In this document: one piece after another, positions 33,797 to 44,592 of the stretch
Numbering within the stretch: position 1 is the first letter of the stretch
Layout of the letters: the number at the start of each line of letters is the position of its first letter
Source: Takashimella koratensis
Lineage: Eukaryota; Basidiomycota; Tremellomycetes; Trichosporonales; Tetragoniomycetaceae
Direction of reading: 5' to 3'
NCBI GenBank assembly: GCA_003116875.1
Contig: BCKT01000002.1
Location: 744,001-808,000, forward strand
DNA: 64,000 nucleotides
The notes under the pieces: model-generated
Databases searched by the model: none
The model's input: only the letters and a program-made list of their open reading frames with translations
Told to the model about the DNA's origin: nothing
Position numbers and translations under genes: made by a program

Positions 33797-36053
33797 ATGT
33801 CGCGCAAGGTCAAGGACACTGAGCTGTACGATCTCCTCAACGTCAAGCCCGAGGCCACAGACCTCGAGTAAGTCCAGTTCATGCCATGGTGACCTTGACG
33901 CAAAGCCGCCGGGCATACCTCGCCACCGAGCTTGGCATTTCTTTCTCCCACACCTACGGATCTAACTAACCTCTTCATTCAGGCTGAAGAAATCCTACCG
34001 CAAGCTCGCTATCCAAGTAAATCACATTCCCCTTCCCTTCTCTTCCCACACTGTATACATCACTGACGTTCATCCCAGTGGCACCCAGACAAAAACACCT
34101 CGCCCGAGGCCGAGGGGAAATTCAAAGAGATTGGTGAAGCCTATCAGATTCTCTCGGACCCAGACAAGCGCGCGTTCTACGACAAAGTAGGAAAGGCCGG
34201 TATGAACCAGCCCGAGAACGCGATGGAGGATCCGCAAGAGATCTTCTCCAAGATCTTTGGTGGAGGTGGGTTTGGACAAGGGTGGATTGAGCACTCAGTG
34301 ATGATGATGGGAATTGACAGGGCTGGGCTGATTTCTTGCAGAGGCGTTCCTCGACTACATTGGAGAGATTGCGCTAGTGAAAGGTCAGTTCGGGAGTGTC
34401 TGGAGACAAACAGGCCTAGCTAACTAGGTCAGACTTTACCACTACCATGGACGTCGTTATGAGCCCCGAGGAACGAGCAGAGATGGAGGCTGCAGCAGCT
34501 GCCGAGGCCGAGGCTGCCAACCCATCTGGGACTACTTCGACCCCCGAGGCTACCGCCGGTTCCACCACTGCTGAATCAGCGACCTCTGTTCCTCTCGCTA
34601 CCACCGAGCCCGCTGCTGCCCCCGTTGGTGCAGACGCCGCCGCCGGCACCGCAACGCCTGAGACCCACTCACTCGCACACCATTCTTCCTTCGCATCCTC
34701 GTCCCCAGGGAGCACGACCCCTCCGACCGTGCAGGTCGGGGACAAGAAAGCGGCCGGTGCGGCAGCGGGTAAGGACAAGAAGGGAAAATCCAAGATCTCG
34801 CCAGAGCAGAAAGCGAAGTTGGACGCGCTCGAGGAGGAGAAGGAGAAGGAGCGCAAGAAGCGGTAGGTAATGGTGCAGTCTTGCAGTGGTGGTTCTGTCG
34901 AGATGCGGAGGTGTGGAGGGGGTTAAATTTTGGGCAATGAACTGATACATCGCAGCATTGACGACCTCACCGCCAAGTTGGTTCAGCGGATACGGCCGTT
35001 TGTCGACGCCAAGCATCCTGGTGAACCAAATGACCCAGAGACCAAAGTGTTCGAGGCCCGTATGCACACAGAGGCTGAGGACCTCAAGCTCGAGTCGTTT
35101 GGTATCGAGGTGAGTCACGATGGGCAGTGGGACAGAGGAGCGCAGGGACGGTGAGGTAGAAGGGCGTGTGGGAGAAACAAAGTCTGTGCGCATCGCCAAC
35201 GCGCTAACGACTGTCCAGATGCTGCACACCATCGCGAGCGTGTACATTACCCGCGCCGACAACTTTATCAAGAGCAAAAAATTCTTCGGGGGCGGGTTCT
35301 TTGGTCGTATGAAGGAACGAGGCACGATGGTTAAAGAAGGTTGGAACCTGCTTGGTTCGGCGTGAGTTCTCCACTTTCGAGACACTAGGTGTGAAGCTGA
35401 AACGATCACAGGATTGGAGTGCAGTCCGCGATGCAAGAGATGGAACGACTTGAGGCAAAGGGCGGAGCGACAGAGGAACAAATTGCTGCGCTGGCAGAGG
35501 AATTAACATCCAAGATGATGCTGACGACCTGGCGCGCTACTCGATGGGAAGTCATCAACGTAGGTCGTTGAGATGTTTTGAGGTATTGTCATTAGTTAGC
35601 CGGCTGACTTGGAGATTGTCCACAGATCCTCGGACCGGTCGTTGATAACGTCCTCAAAGCACCGGGACTGTCAAACGATGTCGCGGTCAAACGCGCTATG
35701 GCGATCCTCACGATTGGTCGGATCTTCAAGTCGGTTCAGGCCGATGAATCCGATGACGAGCGCCGCGAACTTGAGCGGTAAGTCGAGGCCTACCTCCTTG
35801 CTTGGGTCTTGAAGTATGGTACTAATCAATTCTCTCTTCTACATCCTCGCGTCGGATGATATTTGGCGGGTACAGACTCGTACAGAATGCAGCGGGGAAG
35901 AAGAAGAAGGCGGACAAGGAGAAGAAAGAGCGCGGAGGGNGGGGTTGGGGAGCGGACGCGGGGGCTGCGTCGGCTGAGAGCGCCAGCGCGGCTCAGTCAG
36001 AGCCGGCAGCAGCGGCAGCGTCAGTGGGTGCGGGCGCGGAGAAGAGCGCATAG
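33797..36053 (+). CDS. DnaJ-X domain Hsp40 (CAJ1/DJP1-like)
   Basis: This is a cytosolic J-protein that stimulates Hsp70 ATPase; the CAJ1/DJP1 subgroup assists membrane and peroxisomal protein handling. Ten exons: 33797-33867, 33983-34016, 34079-34265, 34342-34383, 34433-34862, 34956-35109, 35219-35361, 35412-35559, 35626-35777, 35876-36053; 512 residues. The J domain (residues 5-72) contains the HPD triad at 37-39 ([20 protein letters not shown]). The X domain follows: [19 protein letters not shown], an Ala/Thr/Ser/Glu-rich insert, [44 protein letters not shown] and [19 protein letters not shown]. The tail is Lys-rich then Ala/Gly/Glu-rich. An N at 35940 leaves one residue undefined. The very short exons (34, 42 nt) are needed to keep the domain continuous. 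Confidence 0.93.
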
Positions 36054-36372
36054 ATCTGGATGATGGAAAAAGTGAAGGGGTTACCCGGAAGAGCAAGGAA
36101 GGAGAAGTAGCGTAGTTTGCTTTCGGATGTTAGATAACTGTCAACTAGATGGTCATGTATGTCTCATGTCGCAAGTCGCTGTGGTCTCTTGGAATATGGA
36201 AATATGGATGGGCACAGAAACCTACTGTACAACGTATCCTTGATGCCTTCGTCAACACCTAGTCCCAATCCTGACTGAATCCCTCGTCGACCCCGCTTCT
36301 TACCCTTGTCACCCTCATCGTCCATCCAACCCATCCCTCTTGACCTCTCCCAATGTTGCTCCCCGGACTCTA

Positions 36373-37035
36373 TCATTTACCTTTCCCCGCCCGCGCTAGC
36401 ATATCACTGACCACCTCAACGTTGGCTTTTTGGACCGCTTCTTGAGTCGCTTTCTTAGTCTCCGCTTTACCCAAGTTGAGTCCCTCTGCTTTAGCCGCGG
36501 CGATCTTGGAGTTCATGGTTTTCTTCAGACCGCTGTATTTACAATAGAAGATGAGACCGCACAAGACTGCGATGAGAGCTCCGACGCCTGGGAAACCAAT
36601 GACAGAAGAGGGGGTAAAGGCAAAGGTTAGCCCCATCGCGTTTTTCTCACTCGCGGTCTGAAGTCGCAATTGCGATAGATATCGGTCAAATAGGGACTCA
36701 CCGAATCCCACTCCACACGCTGCGGGGGAAGCTGAACACATGGACGTATAGCCACTAACACTGTCGTCCCTGGTTCGGAGCCATCCCGTATCAGGTGAAG
36801 GGGCAAGCGACGTATCTCGACCTCGTCGCAGACTTGGGTCGTGGGTAGGGAGAGGCAGAGCGGCCGCTTTCGGGCAGAGCGGGAGAATGACGATGGTGAT
36901 GAGGAGAAAGGCGGAAAGAGGAGAGACTGGTAGGGAGCGCAGAAGTAAAAGTGAACTTGGACCAGGTCGTCGTAGACGTGGATGTGGTTGAGATGGTCGT
37001 TGTTGTGAGTCAATATGCCGAAGTGAGGACGACAT
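36373..37035 (-). CDS. Single-pass membrane protein, N-terminus unresolved
   Basis: I do not recognise the family. The 3' exon (36587-36373) encodes a transmembrane helix (VGALIAVLCGLIFYCKYSG) and a cytosolic basic/amphipathic tail (KIAAAKAEGLNLGKAETKKA) ending RAGKGK. It is joined to an upstream exon (36702 and above) reading TSMCSASPAACGVGFG. The intron between them is 114 nt with GTGAGT, CTAAC and CCCAG, but has no in-frame stop, so retention would still be translatable. The start is uncertain: ATG at 37035 gives a hydrophobic N-terminal segment near residue 35. A Thr/Ser-rich alternative starts at 37223 (MAQTRRNLSISSEDGVFTS) and would need another intron. Confidence 0.5.
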   Translation of the reverse strand: MSSSLRHIDSQQRPSQPHPRLRRPGPSSLLLLRSLPVSPLSAFLLITIVILPLCPKAAALPLPTHDPSLRRGRDTSLAPSPDTGWLRTRDDSVSGYTSMCSASPAACGVGFGESLFDRYLSQLRLQTASEKNAMGLTFAFTPSSVIGFPGVGALIAVLCGLIFYCKYSGLKKTMNSKIAAAKAEGLNLGKAETKKATQEAVQKANVEVVSDMLARAGKGK

Positions 37036-37643
37036 CCAGCGTGGACCGAGTCGCCGATAGACCATACTCATGACCGCGTTGGCATATATGCTGTCGCAAG
37101 TGTCTCCGAGTTGAGGACCTGCCGCGTAGTAGTTGTCAAGTTGTAGCCAATGTAGCGCTCTACCACAGATGTAAAGACGCCGTCCTCGCTCGATATAGAT
37201 AGATTGCGTCGTGTTTGCGCCATCTACGAGACGCGTTTCAGTAATCAAAGGATGTGAATCGGGTCATTATCAAAGGATCAACCAGTCAGTGGGTTTGTGG
37301 GTCAGTGGCACCCCTCCCCTCCCTCTCATCCTTGGGCTATCTTATGCTCCACTCTCGGGTCAAATAAGGCAATGTACATACAATGTTGAGGTCGGCGAGA
37401 AAGAATAGAAATGTCTCTCTATCCGCCTCGTACGAGCGGCTATGATACAAGCTGCTCTCTGATGTATTCGATCCCAGAGGCGATACACAGGTCCCAAAAT
37501 GATACTTCAGCCAATTGAGAGAGGCGCGGACACTATGACGACGGTCGTGGAGGCGTCGAGGCGCTATCATCCATATGCAACAGCGCACAAACGAGCGCAC
37601 ACTGTGTGCAAGTCGAGATGGAGATCCGATTATCATCAACGCG

Positions 37644-38349
37644 CTATCGAGTCTGCTCGGTGGATTCCGTGTTGTTGTTCCCATATGGCAACCGAACTAG
37701 CACGGGGATCGGTTCAGGTGCCTCGTCGTCGATTTCGGTCGTTGCGTCGGGCGAGGTGTTGACGGGATTATCTGCGACTGGTCAGCACAGGTCGCCACGG
37801 CTCAGTGGAATAGAGAGGATTGTTACTTGAAGTTTTGCTTCCCGACCAGAGTGAGGTCAAGAGGAAGATGAACTGGGAGAGAGATTGAAAGGGGTGAGAA
37901 ATGGATGAAGGTTGGAGAATGGACGTACCGAACATGTTGAGGATCGCGAAGACGTGTGGCCAGTTACGCAATACGCCGCCGATCGCTGCGATGTTAGTGG
38001 TTAGCTTGTCTGCTTCGGTGTCCACCTGTCTCAGGCCGATCATGCCATCGCAGGAGATACAGTCGACTAGTTCTTTCCCCCAAGCTAGCGCACATCTCCC
38101 ACGTTCGCCCAATCCTACATTCTTTCACCAAATGTTTCCCCTCGCCCAGCCTGACTCACCCTCGCCGCCATCCGCCATGACATTACTCATTTCCGCCAAC
38201 TTGTCGACCCTTGCCAACAACGCCGCCGACGCCTCTTTAAGCGCTTGAAGTCCCGCGTACTCTTGTTGTTTCTGGTGATACAGCTGTAAGCTAGTCGGGA
38301 GGGTCGAGATGTTGACGCTCGTGTTACCCGCGTTGGTAGGTTTCGACAT
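37644..38349 (-). CDS. DAD2: DASH/Dam1 complex subunit DAD2
   Basis: DAD2 is a small subunit of the fungus-specific DASH ring that couples kinetochores to spindle microtubules. Exons 38349-38160, 37985-37929 and 37771-37644 give 124 residues, normal for DAD2. The N-terminal coiled coil (LQLYHQKQQEYAGLQALKEA, ALLARVDKLAEMSNVMADGG) and the following AIGGVLRNWPHVFAILNMF are the family signature. The tail is acidic and ends VLVRLPYGNNN-. The acceptors at 37986 and 37772 were picked because others introduce stops; both keep phase. Introns are long for this window (174 and 157 nt). It is divergent from RER1. Confidence 0.9.
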
Positions 38350-38790
38350 GATCGCTGGGTCAGGCGTTGCTTAGGTATGGTGGGTGGTGTAGAACAACGA
38401 ATGTTGACCGACGCGTGCAATGTAAACAGCTGCCCGTGTAGAGGACGTGCACGAGAAAGGACGTGGCATTTAAAACCCCGACCGGGGGTCTAATCTAATC
38501 CCCAACTCAAGGCCGAATAAGCAATCTAATTACAAAGTGGTCCAGCCACTCATTAGAAAGTGACCGCGTGATACCGCCCAAACTAACACGTCGGCTTCCG
38601 CCAGCCAACGTGCTGACGACCACTACCCTCTCACTCTCACCTTCCCACATCCACCTCCTCATCCCACCGCCCATCGCCTCTTTGTCTCTTACCCCTCTCT
38701 ACCACACAGGTTCAGCCAACTGTCACATCTCGACCTAACGCGACACTATCGGCCCCCGTGCTCACCTCCCTCGATCCCCGACGTCCAGCC
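38350..38790. promoter_or_regulatory. Divergent promoter, DAD2 / RER1
   Basis: The 441 bp between the two ATGs are AT-richer near DAD2 and strongly pyrimidine-rich (CTCACTCTCACCTTCCC) for about 150 bp before RER1, a usual form for constitutive fungal promoters. No TATA box is visible. Confidence 0.5.
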
Positions 38791-39965
38791 ATGGCGGTCA
38801 GTCCCTCTTCCCCCTTCACTCCTCCTTCTTCCCTCCTCCCCCGCCCAACTCTTCTTCCCCTTAACTGATCCAACCTTTTTTTCTATCTTTCAATTTTCCC
38901 CAACTTAGTCCCAACCCACCGTTTACCCCAACGTCAACCCGTACCCTGCTCCTGGTTCTTCCGGGTCCGCACCTTCCATGCCCGCTGCTGGTCCCGGTGC
39001 CGGTTTCCCCGCTCGTTCCGGCCTCGCCGGGATGCAGCCGCATAGCATGTCCACCCCACCGTCCATGATCCCCGGCAGCGGCGCCGGCATCCGCGGCGGT
39101 CTCCCCGCAGACGGGGAGAAGAACGTCTTCGAGATCGTCAGGGAAAATACCAACGTCTACTCTCGCAAGTTTCAGGCATTGCTCGATAGGTCGACGCCGC
39201 ATATCGCCGAACGATGGGGTGTAACAGCGGGTCTCTTGTTGCTCTTCATGCTCAACGTTGTTCTTCGCCAAGGAGTAAGTCGAACGTCACTCTCCTTTTC
39301 TGTTATCCTCAAGGATCAAGGTCAAGTGCTGACGTCCATTAGTGGTACATTGTCTGCTGTACGTACACCTAATATTTCTACCTTCAATCATTACCCAACT
39401 AACCCCTCGCAGACGCTTTGGCAATCTACATCCTCAACCTGTTCCTAGCTTTCTTGCAGCCGCGTTTCGACCCCTCGCTCGCTGCTGATATCGCCGCGGA
39501 CGACGTGGAGGAGGGCGCTCCTGGCCTTCCGGGCGCAGGCACACCCAAGGGGGCAGGCGGGATCAAGGGTCTTTTGAACGGTTTCACCAGCGGCGGCGAG
39601 GACGAGGAGTTCCGCCCTTTCATCCGAAGGCTCCCGGGTGGGTACAGGCTGAACTAGTCACAGAAAGGTGTCTGATCAGGTCACTAATAACCCCCGCAGA
39701 GTTCAAGTTCTGGTACTCGGCTACCAAGGCGACAGCCATCGCTCTCGGTTGCACAATCACCCGCGCTACCGACGTTCCCGTGTACTGGCCTATCTTGCTC
39801 ATCTACTTTATCACTCTCTTTGCGTTGACAATGCGCCGGCAAATCCAGTGAGTCTCCAACCTAACACAGCCGCAGAACGTTTCCGCTGACGCTTCTAGGC
39901 ACATGATCAAGTACCGCTACATTCCCTTCGACCTCGGCAAGAAGACTCGGTATGGGAAGAAGTAA
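38791..39965 (+). CDS. RER1: ER retrieval receptor RER1
   Basis: RER1 is a four-helix Golgi membrane receptor that returns escaped ER membrane proteins via COPI. Six exons: 38791-38796, 38909-39274, 39343-39358, 39413-39637, 39700-39847, 39899-39965; 275 residues. The first coding exon is only ATG GCG, and exon 3 is 16 nt. The RER1 core is clear: [87 protein letters not shown] and [15 protein letters not shown]. The core is that of typical about 190-residue RER1 proteins. The extra length is a Pro/Gly/Ser-rich N-terminal extension of about 70 residues and a Gly-rich insert before [10 protein letters not shown]. Confidence 0.95.
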
Positions 39966-40403
39966 TGATCGGAGATGTGCGAGGTTGGCGAGGCACATGA
40001 TGAGGGCGAGGACGGCGAGGCTTTGATGCTCTGCCACGTATTTGAAGGGCGCCTTGCATGCCCTGGGTTTGGCTTATAGCTGCTCCGGGCTGCTATAGAC
40101 TAGCAACGAAGGAGAAGGTGTGGATGGGGTGTTGAGTGGAGAGATGCAGTCTGGAGAGAAGGAGTGGATTACGGGACGGCCGACGGCCTTGAGAGTGGAT
40201 CTTGCGAGAGCTTGAGGGTGAAAACGTTTTGACGAATGTGGATGATTCCTTTACAACGCAAGAATGATGCATGTTTCTTTCTGTGAATCATTCCTTCATT
40301 CTTGTCTACCCTTGAATGGATATCAGTCGGTCAAACGAAACGGGGAGACGAGGTAAAGCGGGGGAGACGAAAAACGGGGAAGATGGAGACTATGATATAG
40401 GAT

Positions 40404-41388
40404 CTAAACGGTTCGTCGGTCGGTCATGACGCGGACGATGCAGCCGACGCCCGCGACCTCGGTCAGCTAGTGAGTGTCAGCGGTGGGTTGGATATGTAGA
40501 TGGAGCCTGAGTGAGGGTTGAGCAACGACTCACCTTCTCGTGCCAGGTCAACAACACCGATCCAGAAACGTCCGACCCGCTCGCGAGCGCCGCCATCCCC
40601 TGGTCTCATCAGTATCTGTCCCAGCATACCTCTGACGTCCGCCAACAATGCTGCCCTCCAGCCCATCGTATGTAGCACTTTTGGCCTCGTCTTCACTCTT
40701 GGCCTTGCTCTCACACTCCTTGCTCTGTCCCTACGCCGCAGGCCGTCCCAGACTCCGGACTCACCTTGTACAAATACGCCATGAGCCGGTCCTGTTGGTC
40801 CTGTCCGAGCCCCTTGAGGATACCTGGGATATCCGCCGCCCGGGTAGAGTTGAGAATGAGCAAAAGTGCCGACGTTGTGAGGTTCTGTAGGTGGTCAGTT
40901 GGCTGGAAGATAGGTAGCTCTAGAGACTGAGCTCTAGGCTCTGGGTGGGAGAGCATGGTTGAACAAGTGGGTAGAGCACGAGGATTCAATGGGGTGAGGA
41001 CGGGTAGAGAAGGAGGTAAAGAGACTGGACTTACCTTGGCCTCGTCGACACCCTCGCCGTAAGGTGGGTCAGTCAGGATGGTGTTCAGCGCGCCGGCAAT
41101 ATCACCCCTAAAGATGGAATTAGCACAGCTCCCATCTACTCTCCACTCTCAACACCCGCGGAATCTTCGTCGCAGCACCTCTGTTCATAACGCAAAGCGC
41201 AATTCGAATATTTGAGACCAAGGGAAGACCCACCTCGAGATCAAGTTGCGACACTCGGTGGACCGAGCCTGAGCGTCCGCAAGCACACCGTCGGGTCCGC
41301 GCGGATCCGGGTCGTACAGGTCAGAAGGGAGGAGAACGTCTTCCTCCAAAGCGTCAATGTTGATTTTCCGGAACGCGTACTCGGACAT
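40404..41388 (-). CDS. ARPC5: ARP2/3 complex subunit 5 (ARPC5)
   Basis: This is the smallest (p16) subunit of the ARP2/3 actin-nucleating complex. Exons 41388-41234, 41107-41035, 40884-40765, 40599-40534 and 40466-40404 give 158 residues, the family size. The N-terminus FRKINIDALEEDVLLPSDLY, then GDIAGALNTILTDPPYGEG, ADIPGILKGLGQDQQDRLMA and VLLTWHEKLTEVAGVGCIVR follow the ARPC5 order, including the C-terminal WHEK and G-IVRV-TDRRTV end. All introns close in phase. It is divergent from WBP11 across only 253 bp. Confidence 0.95.
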
Positions 41389-41641
41389 GGCGGGTAGAGT
41401 TGAGTTGGGGCTGTGGATGAGGTTGAGGATGAGAGACAAGTTGAGGTTGAGGTTGAGGTTGAGGTTGGGAGGGTGGATGATGACGACGGCGGTGTGCGGA
41501 GCATTGTATGGGTGTAGTAAGTGGGGTTACAAATAAATAATAGGCCGGGAGAAGATACAGACGGCCGATTGTTGTCATCTTGAATCTTCTCATCATCCTC
41601 CTCTCTCATCCTCGCTCCCCTGGACCAACTACTCCCCGGCC
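41389..41641. promoter_or_regulatory. Divergent promoter with GTTGAG hexamer repeat, ARPC5 / WBP11
   Basis: This is the shortest shared promoter after VPS29/GID9. On the ARPC5 side, 41439-41468 is a run of GTTGAG hexamers in the presumed 5' leader, about 50 bp upstream of the ATG; in the mRNA sense it reads CTCAAC repeated. On the WBP11 side a CATCCTCCTCTCTCATCC tract precedes the ATG. Confidence 0.6.
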
Positions 41642-43206
41642 ATGGCAAAGAGCAAAAACTACAATCCCGCCGACGCTTTCCGTGAGTAGCTATGGACTTT
41701 ATTGCGCAGAGTGTAGCTGAACCTCTCTTCAGGCAAGGCGCAGCGCGCCAAGGAGCTGAAGAAGGTATGTCACTCTTCGTAACCTTCCCGCCACTTGTTG
41801 ACTCTCTTGTAGAACAAAGACGAGCGAAAGAAGACGCGCGATGCTCGAGCGGTCAAAAGCGACACAAGAGGTGAACCCCTACATTCTTCTCCTTTTCCGA
41901 ATCTTTCAGATAACCCTTCCTCGTGTATTCTCTGACACCACGTAGAGCTCGAATCCGAGATCCGAGAACTGAAGAGCCGTAAACTTGACGATCGGGGTAA
42001 AGAGCGCCTTGCCAAGCTTGAGACCGAGTTCAAGTACGTTCACAATTTGAAGGAGAAGTACGTCTCCGAGCACCCGGACGCGCGTGACAGAGTCTTCCAT
42101 ACTGGTCCTCGGCGACAACAACACGGTAACGACACCGACGCAGGCGATGAGGACGGGGATGGGAATGGACCTGGGTCGCAGAGAGGGATGGGACTGTATA
42201 ATGAGGACGGAACGTTGAGGGATCCGAAGAAGAGTTATTATTACGACGCAATTTATAACCCGTTCGGCGTGCCCCCTCCGGGGATGCCGTATCGCGCTGT
42301 CTGTGAGTGAGGATTGAATACAGAGTTGCAGTTGCTGACGACACAGCCGACGCCGAGGATGAGGATGAAGAAGAGGAAGAGGAGGGGGACGAGGAGGATA
42401 GTGATGATGAGATTGTTATGCCCGAGGGACCTCCGCCAGAAGCATCGGACGACGACAGTGACGATAGCGACGACATTCCCCTTCCTGCTGGCCCACCACC
42501 ACCTCGTCAGCTCCCTATCGCTCGTCTACCCCCTCACTCACTCCCCACCCGCCCTCCACCCTTCTCCGTCCCTCCTCGTCCACCTTTCGGCGGCCCGCTC
42601 AACGGCGGACCACAAGGGCTCCCTCCTTTCCCCGTTCGTTCATTCCCTGGTCCACACGCCGGACCCAGCTCTCGCCCTCCGCCTCACCGCCGTGGACCCG
42701 GTGCCGTTCCTCAGGCTACACAGGATCCGCTCTCGGACAAACCAAGCACCACTTTCCAAGCCCACCGAGCGCATCACGGACTCCCTGCAAAACCCACAGA
42801 CGCTCCTGCAAGTACAGGGACCCCTCCTCCCGCTCCGTCCACAATCTCCGCGGCTCCAGAGGGCGCAACTATCTCCGCCGCCCCGGTCCTGCGAGACTTG
42901 CGAAAAGAGACGACCGTGTTTGTTCCTCGTGGAGTGAAAAGGAAGGCAGCAGCGGCGAAATCGGCACCAGGGGCAGCAGCCGGGGTGATGGTGAATGCGG
43001 CACCAGGGGGTGGGGTCGTGGATGCGGATGGAGATACACTGCGCCAGCCAGCAGGTCCGGGATTGATGGATAAGCTACAAGGGGTGTTAGGTGCTCCTGC
43101 TCCAAGTACGGGTGGATCCAACGCGTCAGGAGCCGGTGCAAGGCTCAAGGACGCCGGGGATGATGACTATCAAGCGTTCTTGAAGGGTCTGGGGGATATT
43201 GGATAA
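41642..43206 (+). CDS. WBP11: WBP11-like splicing factor
   Basis: This is a nuclear proline-rich protein of the WBP11/NpwBP family that binds WW-domain protein PQBP1 and PP1 and acts in pre-mRNA splicing. Exons 41642-41681, 41733-41764, 41813-41870, 41946-42302 and 42347-43206 give 448 residues. The N-terminus NYNPADAFRKAQRAKELKKN is the WBP11 signature, followed by a Lys/Arg/Glu-rich coiled coil (LEKLE-type, LAKLETEFKYVHNLKEKY). SYYYDAIYNPFGVPPPGMPY is the conserved family motif. A long acidic tract leads to Pro-rich segments (LPAGPPPPRQLP) that would bind WW domains. Near the C-terminus TTVFVPRGVKRK matches the family's conserved PRxVKRK block. The last intron is only 44 nt. Confidence 0.94.
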
Positions 43207-43339
43207 AGCATTCGCTATAATCCGTGTATGCATTTACTTTGTGTAGTGGCTCGACTCGGTTCACTTTTTCAGTCTCCACCGGTATCGTGAATCGAAATCC
43301 GTGTCTGACTTCGACTCGACAACAACCACAACAAGCAGC

Positions 43340-43875
43340 ATGGCTAAATCATTCAGTAAGCGTTGACCGTAAGAGGGGGGAAGCGGCCGTAGACAGGAGA
43401 GAGGCTGACATCGTGGGGCTCAGTCTTCGTTACTGGAAACGCCGGAAAGTTGCGCGAGGTGAAAGCGATCCTCGCAGCGGGCGAGAGTGGGATCGACTGC
43501 ACCTCTCAGGCTGTTGACGGTGAGTTTCTGGTCTTCATCTCTTCTTTCAATTCTCCACAATCTACTTGACATAATGTTTCTGTATCTTGAGGATGGTGAC
43601 TGATCTTATGACCGCTGTATAGTCCCTGAGGTGCAGGGGACCACGCAAGAAGTCGCTATCGCCAAATGCAAAGCCGCCGCCAAGCTGGTGAGTTTGGAGA
43701 CGACTCAGAGACTATGCCAGGATGAGGTAGGGCTGATATTTGTCAGATCGGAGAAGCGTGCGTTACTGAAGATACCGCGTTGTGTTTTGAGGCCCTCAAT
43801 GGGCTGCCGGGGCCTTATATCAAAGATTTTCTCGGCAACCTTGGCCACGCCGGTGAGTGATTGCAGTGGTTTGAC

Positions 43876-43942
<67 letters not shown>

Positions 43943-44281
43943 ACCTCCTCCTTTCCGCTCCCCTCACCATTTCCGTCAGCCACTAACGTCTCAGGCCTCA
44001 ACACCCTCCTCCAGGGTTTCCCAACCACCGCCGCCACCGCCCTCTGCACTTTTGCCTACTGTTCAGGGCCCGACGCCGAGCCTATCCTCTTCGAAGGTCG
44101 GACAGAGGGCCACATCGTCCCCGCCCGTGGACCCAACAAGTTCGGGTGGGACCCAGTGTTCGAACCCAACGAGTCGGGAGGGAGGACGTATGCCGAGATG
44201 GATGGGGAAGAGAAGAATAAGATCTCGCATAGGTATAGGGCACTGGAGAAGTTGAAGGAGTACCTCGCGGCCCAGCCGTGA
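43340..44281 (+). CDS. HAM1: Inosine triphosphate pyrophosphatase (HAM1/ITPA)
   Basis: This enzyme hydrolyses ITP, dITP and XTP to monophosphates, cleaning the nucleotide pool. Exons 43340-43355, 43424-43519, 43623-43687, 43747-43852 and 43995-44281 give 189 residues, the normal size. Motifs in order: [56 protein letters not shown] (the VEDT-type acidic metal site), [49 protein letters not shown] and [20 protein letters not shown] (the SHR base-recognition motif). Intron 4 (43853-43994) contains an uninterrupted 65-nt poly-C run. It lies 133 bp downstream of WBP11 on the same strand. Confidence 0.95.
43878..43942. repeat. 65-nt poly-C tract inside HAM1 intron 4
   Basis: An unbroken run of 65 C starts 25 nt after the intron's GTGAGT donor and lies about 50 nt before the acceptor. 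In the transcript this is poly-C; the template strand is a 65-G tract able to form G-quadruplexes. It more than doubles the intron to 142 nt. The exact length may be unreliable because sequencing of such runs slips. Confidence 0.9.
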
Positions 44282-44592
44282 GGCCGTGAAGTTCGTAATT
44301 GTGGCCTGCAATGGAAAACGATGAGATAGAGAAGTACAATGTATATCTGATATGCTATGACAACAGAGAAGAAGCATTGTTGGGATATGACAGGACACGA
44401 AGTATGACATGTGCGAATAGGACAATCGTGAGACATGCCAGTCGTAATATAACGAAACCAAGTAAGTGTCAAGGATACAGCAATTGGCGCAGTTTGATGT
44501 CGGGGGATGAACGTTACGGTCGATAGTGAAGACATCAATCACTCCCTTGGACCTGCTGGAACGGCCGTGACGGTATCGGCGGGAGAGAGATC

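Noticed and set aside
37841..37870. Possible extra DAD2 exon between exons 2 and 3
   Set aside because: It has an acceptor-like CCCAG, but inclusion puts a stop into the conserved C-terminal frame; skipping it joins in phase.
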